Assembly: GCA_037893245.1 (NCBI GenBank)
Contig: JBAIAA010000352.1
Location: forward strand, 2,170,001-2,234,000
Direction: 5' to 3'
DNA from: Crossaster papposus
Taxonomy: Eukaryota; Echinodermata; Asteroidea; Velatida; Solasteridae
DNA: 64,000 bases
Numbering within the stretch: the stretch's first letter is position 1; each line of letters opens with the position of its first letter. This document shows positions 61,001 to 64,000 of the stretch, piece by piece. Position numbers and translations under genes: made by a program. The notes beneath the pieces are model-generated. The model was not told the DNA's origin and searched no databases. It was given only the letters and a program-made list of their open reading frames with translations.

Positions 61001-63138
61001 ATGTAAAGATGGAAAGAAAACAATTTCATTTAATAGTTGCCCCACCCCAATTTAATAGATATGTTTGGGAAAAGTTCGGGTCGGGGCCTTTGACGGATTG
61101 CTAGTTTTCAGACCCTATAGCTTGAACTCAGTATTTTTCTTGTTTTGGCGAGAAATTAAGAAATTAAAATCGTCGTTTAGCATGCACAGAGAAAACAAAA
61201 TTGTACGTGCAATAATTTGTGACCTGCTCTGTGAAAATGAGTCGGATGTCAAAATTTTGACAAACAGAGTTATGTATACGTACTATTGTAAAGAGTGCAC
61301 CGTCCTCTTTAATTTGATATATGTTGGTCTGTAGAATGTTGTGTTCTTGTGATACACCGTTTTCTTTTTTACGATAATTTTGATGATTTTGCAAAATCTA
61401 AAAACCCCATTCTTGAGAAAAAATATTTCCCTTAACCAGTTCGCGCCGGATGACGTATATAAACGCAAACATTTCCCCAAATTCAAAACGGATGACGCAG
61501 AAACACGCCAAGTTCAAGTTCGGAAATGTATGTCAGCAGCGCGCAAGGCCGGAAATGCGTGGGTGTGCTTCCCGGCACTATCAGCCTGAACACGCTTCAG
61601 ATCGAGTTTCGTTAAAAATAATCCCGCCCGTGGGCTCGGCGATGTTAAAATAATCCCGGCGCGAACTGGTTAAGGAGATGTATGCAATAGAATACAAAAC
61701 CCTTTTTTCTCACTAAATCTGATTTAATTTAGCATGTTTAATGTAGAAATTGAAAATATAGATCCTAACTAAGGTGAAAATTATGAAATAGGAATATCAA
61801 ATTTTCGTACGAAAATCCCCCCCCCCCCCCCCCCCCCTCTCCGCATTCAACCACCCAAATCTTGTAAGCGCACTGTGCGACATCTGACTCATTTTCGCAG
61901 AGCGGGTCAAATTTGTACTCGATACCTAAAAAATATCGTGAATTGCAAGTTAAAGGACGAGAAAATGCAATGAATATATCTAGTAGTAATTTTAACTTGT
62001 AGGTGTATATTGCAATCTTTTGGTGCATGCACTTGCCTTAATTCTTCCATGGCAAACGCTTTATAATCTTTAGAGTGGCATGGGTGACTTGTGCGTAAAG
62101 CGCTCGCCTCTTGCCAATGTGGCCTGGGTTCGATTCCTGGCCCGGACCATATGTGAGTATATAGAGTTGTGCGTTGGTTCTCTCCTGTGCCAGGGTTGGG
62201 TTTTTTCTGGGCCCTCCGGTTTTCCTTCTTCTGAGGAAAAGTCAAATACTTTCGATCTCGGGCTGTGTTCCTTTGTCATAAATGAGTCGATGTGGCCGGC
62301 TGCCAGAGGCGCCTTTACGTGCCAGCGGCTCGACCACGTTGTAGCCGCGTTCTTCGCAATTCAGCACACCAGCTACGAGTAAGGATGATTAACCTCCCCA
62401 ATTATTATTACCCTATAGAGCAAGCACGGGCACATCCGAAAATAAACGCCTCCAGACTTTTGCACCCCTTTCCCTTTCACATTTTTACCTGGAATTGACC
62501 CTATTTGATTTGTAGAGATTAAGCACCTGCAAGACGTCAATTTTGTCTTATTTTTTGTTCAGGTGCCAATTACTATTTCCAGTATTTCTGAGGAGAGCCA
62601 TCCTGTTAAAGTTGGCCTGGCAGATGCCTACTATATTGATGAAATGATTGCACCATGTGAGTCCAATATTGTTTTTAAATAATCAACATTTTTTTATTAA
62701 GAAATATAGTTGCTTTTAATTTGTTTGCTTTTTTTTCTCATTTTCTTTTCTTTGTTGTGTTTTTGTTTTTATTTTTATTTTTAATGTTTTTGTTTTGTTT
62801 TTTTGACGCATTCAAAAGTGAGTTTCTTTTGCATTGCTTGACAAATATAGCATTGAAAACAAAAAAAAATAAGTTATTGTTGGATGCCCTGTCATCTGAA
62901 ATGAATTGACTTAATTGTTTTATCGTGTTGTTACATAGGGTTTGTTTGTTTGCCTTGTTGGAATTTTGTTTGAGGTGTATAATTGTTTAGGTTGGCGCAT
63001 TGCAAACTGTATTAAAAAAAATATTGTTTTGCTTGATTATAGTTACCAAAAGGCGAGAGATCTTTGAGTACCATTCTGTTGTGCTGGATGTATCCCCGAT
63101 TGGTAGCGGAACTGCATATGTTATTTCACCACTTCCAA
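46011..63138 (+). CDS. PLXDC: Plexin domain-containing protein, N-terminal part (9 exons, 3' incomplete)
   Basis: Exons: 46011-46107, 49180-49331, 51045-51188, 51946-52015, 52664-52786, 54068-54121, 60769-60833, 62563-62656, 63043-63138, giving 298 residues that continue past the window. PLXDC1/2 (TEM7/TEM7R) are type I membrane proteins reported to bind PEDF and nidogen. Diagnostic blocks: [110 protein letters not shown] and SPLP; vertebrates have EDN.[74 protein letters not shown] and TPLPT. The PSI domain, transmembrane helix and tail are expected downstream. I cannot choose between PLXDC1 and PLXDC2; it is probably the single pre-duplication orthologue. All phases chain if one GC donor is accepted at 51189. 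Confidence 0.93.
46213..46611 (-). mobile_element. TTAA MITE family A, copy 10, centre duplicated
   Basis: gatacaccatttgcaggtat to aatggtgtatactacctttt. The central hairpin is doubled: cgatcgccggccggcgatcg occurs twice, overlapping (46380-46417). Confidence 0.9.
46848..46966 (+). mobile_element. TTAA MITE family A, right-half fragment
   Basis: gctcaatcattttgctgggt to tgcaaatggtttatcctatt. Confidence 0.85.
47450..48126. mobile_element. Inverted-repeat element family J
   Basis: ggtcgtacggtatgaataaa aactagcatttgct at the left and tggctatagtttttattcat acgacc at the right. The left half contains further tatgaataaaaatga and agcatttgctagaat motifs, so it is subterminally repetitive. About 675 bp, no coding signal. 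Confidence 0.82.
48701..49135. mobile_element. TA-type MITE family E, copy 3
   Basis: gtgaaccgctctgcgaaaag gtgtattaagtcgc at the left; ggtgacataatacccctttt tctggagcgggtcaca at the right. Confidence 0.85.
49180..49331 (+). CDS. PLXDC: PLXDC exon 2, acidic linker
   Basis: Acceptor cgcttaatgcag, donor gtaaat, phase 1 to 0. Encodes LGISPRYEFDEVVKESTHYH, MRMHASRYRRESP and QEADDDTEANQTVVL. It contains an N-glycosylation sequon NQT and precedes the EDN..YYTS block, as the charged N-terminal region does in vertebrate PLXDC2. Assigned by phase, order and position rather than strong similarity. Confidence 0.8.
49490..49788 (-). mobile_element. tRNA-derived SINE type 1, antisense copy
   Basis: gggacctccagctttacgtc ccatccgaaggacgaagcaa to gggactcgaactc...cgccaggccacgacactcc; reverse complement of the type at 19487-19795. 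Confidence 0.88.
49789..50638 (+). other. PLXDC intron 2, no feature recognised
   Basis: Unique-looking intron sequence; gcacaaggtc is doubled near 50145 and nothing more was recognised. Confidence 0.45.
50639..50795 (+). repeat. G-rich minisatellite (ggattggaggg type)
   Basis: Irregular repeats of gggtggattggag and gggatcggag with many GGG/GGGG runs on the + strand. No fixed period. Confidence 0.88.
51045..51188 (+). CDS. PLXDC: PLXDC exon 3
   Basis: Acceptor gtttttttcag, phase 0 in. Encodes [37 protein letters not shown] and ESLATKERKGE. The right boundary is uncertain: the next exon needs phase 0, and the codon-boundary GT options (gtatct, gtacaa) would remove up to 19 residues. GAG/gcgagt (a GC donor) gives a length near the vertebrate protein. 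The start is secure, the end is not. Confidence 0.75.
51428..51663 (-). mobile_element. TTAA MITE family C, copy 5
   Basis: The left end has lost its TTAA (atgcagttcgcgccggatga); the right end gcgcgaactggttaa is intact. Confidence 0.9.
51946..52015 (+). CDS. PLXDC: PLXDC exon 4
   Basis: Acceptor tcttcttcag, donor gtgggt, phase 0 to 1. Encodes [20 protein letters not shown] then TTG; vertebrates have [23 protein letters not shown]. Confidence 0.95.
52039..52080 (+). repeat. Poly(T) tract
   Basis: About 37 uninterrupted T plus short flanking T runs in PLXDC intron 4. Confidence 0.9.
52437..52640 (+). repeat. 23-bp GC-rich minisatellite beside an acceptor
   Basis: About nine copies of gggggcgggtccgtcgtctg ttg with small variants. 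It ends some 25 bp before the acceptor of PLXDC exon 5. The overlapping long ORFs on both strands are artefacts of the repeat. Confidence 0.93.
52664..52786 (+). CDS. PLXDC: PLXDC exon 5
   Basis: Acceptor ttctgtttacag, donor gtaagt, phase 1 to 1. Encodes [20 protein letters not shown] and LMGNFCPSDSPTAGVRYYDN; vertebrates have [38 protein letters not shown]. The best conserved exon of the gene. Confidence 0.97.
53519..53865 (-). mobile_element. TTAA MITE family A, copy 11
   Basis: ttaaaggtagtatatataca to ggtgtatcctaccttttta. The central hairpin is deleted and the two halves joined around taaacaagaac. Confidence 0.88.
54068..54121 (+). CDS. PLXDC: PLXDC exon 6 (54 nt)
   Basis: Acceptor ttataatcaaaag (weak tract), donor gtaagt, phase 1 to 1. 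Encodes TFLTVEWREQNLVDNIP preceded by the split Gly, matching vertebrate NGTALVVQWDHVHLQ. The phase fit and the conserved V.W support this small exon. Confidence 0.85.
54224..54241 (+). repeat. Poly(G) tract
   Basis: About 18 consecutive G in PLXDC intron 6. Confidence 0.88.
54460..54610 (-). mobile_element. tRNA-like SINE fragment
   Basis: On the minus strand the B-box-like ggtttgaatcc follows a tRNA-like head (rc of gggcgggattcaaacccggg). The flanking gtgggaggaaaaccccagaa appears to be the body. Confidence 0.5.
54995..55373 (+). mobile_element. TTAA MITE family B, copy 5
   Basis: TTAA-bounded; ends agggatcgtatacgtttggt and ccaaacgtatacgatccctt. Confidence 0.93.
55582..55838 (+). mobile_element. 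TTAA MITE family C, copy 6
   Basis: ttaaccagttcgcgccggga at the left and gagaactggttaa at the right, with one 29-bp-type unit only. Confidence 0.92.
56048..56142 (+). repeat. Polypyrimidine (T-rich) tract
   Basis: Nearly 100 bp of T with interspersed single C. The poly-Phe/poly-Lys ORFs here are artefacts. Confidence 0.9.
56200..56660 (+). repeat. Degenerate tandem repeat with ggtcagtaggggtcat motif
   Basis: caaaatgcttct and ggtcagtaggggtcat recur four times at irregular 90-180 bp spacing, with aattaatttggccaatggtc between. Not assigned to a family. Confidence 0.7.
57806..58246. mobile_element. TA-type MITE family E, copy 4
   Basis: tgtgacccgctccatcgaat tcaggaataagtcgc and gcgacttattcctgattacg atggagcgggtcaca; TA on both sides. 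The right end adjoins a family F element across a single TA. Confidence 0.93.
58249..58678. mobile_element. TA-type MITE family F, complete copy
   Basis: tgtgacctggcaccacgaaa tgagcggaaagtcgc at the left; gcgacttttcacgcatttcg tggtgccaggtcacg at the right; TA at 58247-58248 and 58679-58680. Confidence 0.93.
58699..58865 (+). repeat. Dispersed element family O, copy 5
   Basis: tgcagctgttcaaaaaa, gtaaagatattattgactct, ttccttctggcacgctggca and gtcgtttccaaagaagtatc. Its end is cut by a family B insertion. Confidence 0.65.
58866..59261 (+). mobile_element. TTAA MITE family B, copy 6
   Basis: TTAA-bounded and complete; inserted at the end of a family O sequence. Confidence 0.93.
59262..60243 (+). 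other. PLXDC intron 6, no feature recognised
   Basis: Unique-looking sequence. gcgcc.tatc and gagcgccttatccg motifs occur at 59345 and 59837, possibly ends of an undefined element. Confidence 0.4.
60244..60521 (+). mobile_element. TTAA MITE family A, copy 12, right half deleted
   Basis: TTAA at both ends; the left half is complete, then tttacaaaattaaattta joins directly to aaatggtgtatcctacctta. Confidence 0.92.
60769..60833 (+). CDS. PLXDC: PLXDC exon 7
   Basis: Acceptor tttgttccattag, donor gtgaga, phase 1 to 0. Encodes [20 protein letters not shown] plus E; vertebrates have [21 protein letters not shown]. Confidence 0.95.
61218..61911. mobile_element. TA-type MITE family N, copy 3, split by family C and poly(C)
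   Basis: Left end tgtgacctgctctgtgaaaa tgagtcggatgtc and right end gcgacatctgactcattttc gcagagcgggtcaaa are the N termini. The interior holds the family C copy at 61432-61673 and a poly(C) run at 61819-61837. Confidence 0.8.
61432..61673 (-). mobile_element. TTAA MITE family C, copy 7, nested in family N
   Basis: Complete, ttaaccagttcgcgccggat to gcgcgaactggttaa, TTAA on both sides. Confidence 0.94.
62072..62385 (+). mobile_element. tRNA-derived SINE type 3
   Basis: tRNA-like head gtggcatgggtgacttgtgc gtaaagcgctcgcctc followed by B-box gggttcgattcc, then a body with gtgccagggttgggtttttt ctgggccctccggttttcct. No acceptor-stem closure, so not a tRNA gene. Confidence 0.8.
62563..62656 (+). CDS. 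PLXDC: PLXDC exon 8
   Basis: Acceptor ttttttgttcag, donor gtgagt, phase 0 to 1. Encodes [20 protein letters not shown] and DAYYIDEMIAP; vertebrates have [23 protein letters not shown]. Confidence 0.96.
63043..63138 (+). CDS. PLXDC: PLXDC exon 9 (last in window)
   Basis: Acceptor gcttgattatag, donor gtaagt, phase 1 to 1. Encodes [20 protein letters not shown] and SGTAYVISPLP; vertebrates have [28 protein letters not shown]. The next exon should open the PSI-type cysteine-rich domain. Confidence 0.95.
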
Positions 63139-63156
63139 GTAAGTTTTTTTTTCTGC

Positions 63157-63484
63157 ATAATACACCATTTGCAGATATTTTAAAAAAAATTACTGCCGAA
63201 TTATTAAAAAATATTTTACTTTTTTTTAAAGTAATTAAATTATGATTTTAGGCATCTAGCAAAATGATTGTGCTAGATATCCTGCAATTATTCTGAAAAA
63301 TCGAGACTACTGCCCGACGACTGTTAATAAACGAACGCTGTTTTTCTTCAATTTTTTTTTCGCGTCTATGATTGTAAAACTTATTTGGACAGGTTATAAA
63401 CGATATTTACTATATAATGCAGTTCTTCAAAACCCCCCCCATTTGTGATAATTTAAACAATTAACAAGGGTGTATCTGACTTTA
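63157..63484 (-). mobile_element. TTAA MITE family A, copy 13 (decayed)
   Basis: taatacaccatttgcagata to caagggtgtatctgacttta; ends degraded, central hairpin lost. Confidence 0.82.
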
Positions 63485-63507
63485 TTAAAATCATGTTGAT
63501 GAGATTT

Positions 63508-63650
63508 GCTTTTCCCGGCATCCATGATTGTAAAACTTTGGACAGGTCAGTTAAACTATCTTTACTATAAAATACAACCCTCCAAATCCACCCATTCACG
63601 ATAATTCAAAAAATTACCAATGGTGTATCCTTAGTAGTACCTTTGAGTTA
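63508..63650 (-). mobile_element. TTAA MITE family A fragment, copy 14
   Basis: gcttttcccggcatccatga ttgtaaaact to accaatggtgtatccttagt; terminal half only, directly following copy 13. Confidence 0.85.
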
Positions 63651-64000
63651 ATGCTAGTAAACAGTTCGTAATTTTTAGATTTGTAATACATAAATAAAAC
63701 CACAAGGGAAACTGACTCGGTCAATTTGCATAAATTTCAAAAGGATCGAACAAAGAAATTGGCAAGGCGGGACTAATGAACCTGCAACTTCTGGCATACC
63801 GGACCAGCGCTCCTTTTTGTAACATTGTCAAGGAAAATATTAATAATTTCTCTTAGAAGAACAATTTTTATTAAACAAAAATCTTAACAATTTTTTTATC
63901 CCTTTTTGTTGGGTTAGTAGTCACACATAAATGTCCACAATACCACAAAATATTTGAAGAATTGCATGAAGAAATATTGGATTACAAACAAGTGATCATT
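63651..64000 (+). other. PLXDC intron 9, no feature recognised
   Basis: AT-rich sequence to the end of the window; no repeat family or coding signal seen. Confidence 0.45.

Overview
This is eukaryotic (metazoan) genomic DNA. It carries two protein-coding genes on the + strand, both split into short exons by GT-AG introns (one GC-AG intron is clear, a second is possible). Introns and the space between the genes are packed with short inverted-repeat transposons, tRNA-derived SINEs, minisatellites and homopolymer tracts. Exon protein sequence closely follows the vertebrate orthologues in conserved blocks, and the repeat style (many TTAA- and TA-flanked MITEs, 'gggccaatttca...tgaaattggcccc' foldbacks) suggests a marine invertebrate deuterostome, most likely an echinoderm. 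The phylum is inference; the two gene identities are not. No prokaryotic-type system is present.

Gene 1 (426-23584, +) is the C-terminal 1,260 residues of Mediator subunit 13 (MED13/MED13L orthologue), in 20 exons. The 5' part of the gene lies before base 1. All exon phases chain without a break, the summed coding length (3,783 nt with stop) is divisible by three, and two exons missed by simple ORF logic (426-566 and the 47-nt exon 995-1041) are required for this. MED13 bridges the CDK8 kinase module to core Mediator. The most unusual feature is a tandem array of about 42 units of 58 bp (about 2345-4804). Every unit is a copy of the 3' splice acceptor and first dozen bases of the following exon.

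The region from 23585 to about 45920 has no recognisable coding gene. It probably starts with a long MED13 3' UTR (a repeat-poor AU-rich stretch at 31490-32110 ends in AATAAA) and then holds stacked transposon remnants, including two hAT-type elements with clear 8-bp target duplications (34363-35417, 41268-41775) and two tiny hairpin insertions with 7-bp direct repeats.

Gene 2 (46011 to beyond 63138, +) is the N-terminal 298 residues of a plexin-domain-containing protein (PLXDC1/2, TEM7 family): a signal-peptide exon, an acidic linker and the extracellular nidogen-like region. The PSI domain, transmembrane segment and tail lie beyond the window.

The mobile DNA falls into families that I could define by aligning copies by eye. 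Three have TTAA target sites (A, about 390 bp; B, about 395 bp; C, about 240 bp). Several end in TGTGACC/GGTCACA with TA target sites (D, E, F, N). Others are a retroposon-like family ending in ACTC repeats (G), a family whose ends carry CAAGTCC repeats (K), a foldback family (M) and a dispersed family (O). A piggyBac-type remnant with a transposase N-terminal fragment sits at the TTAA of a G copy in MED13 intron 12. Nested insertions (F in G, piggyBac in G, C in N, B in O) give a relative chronology.
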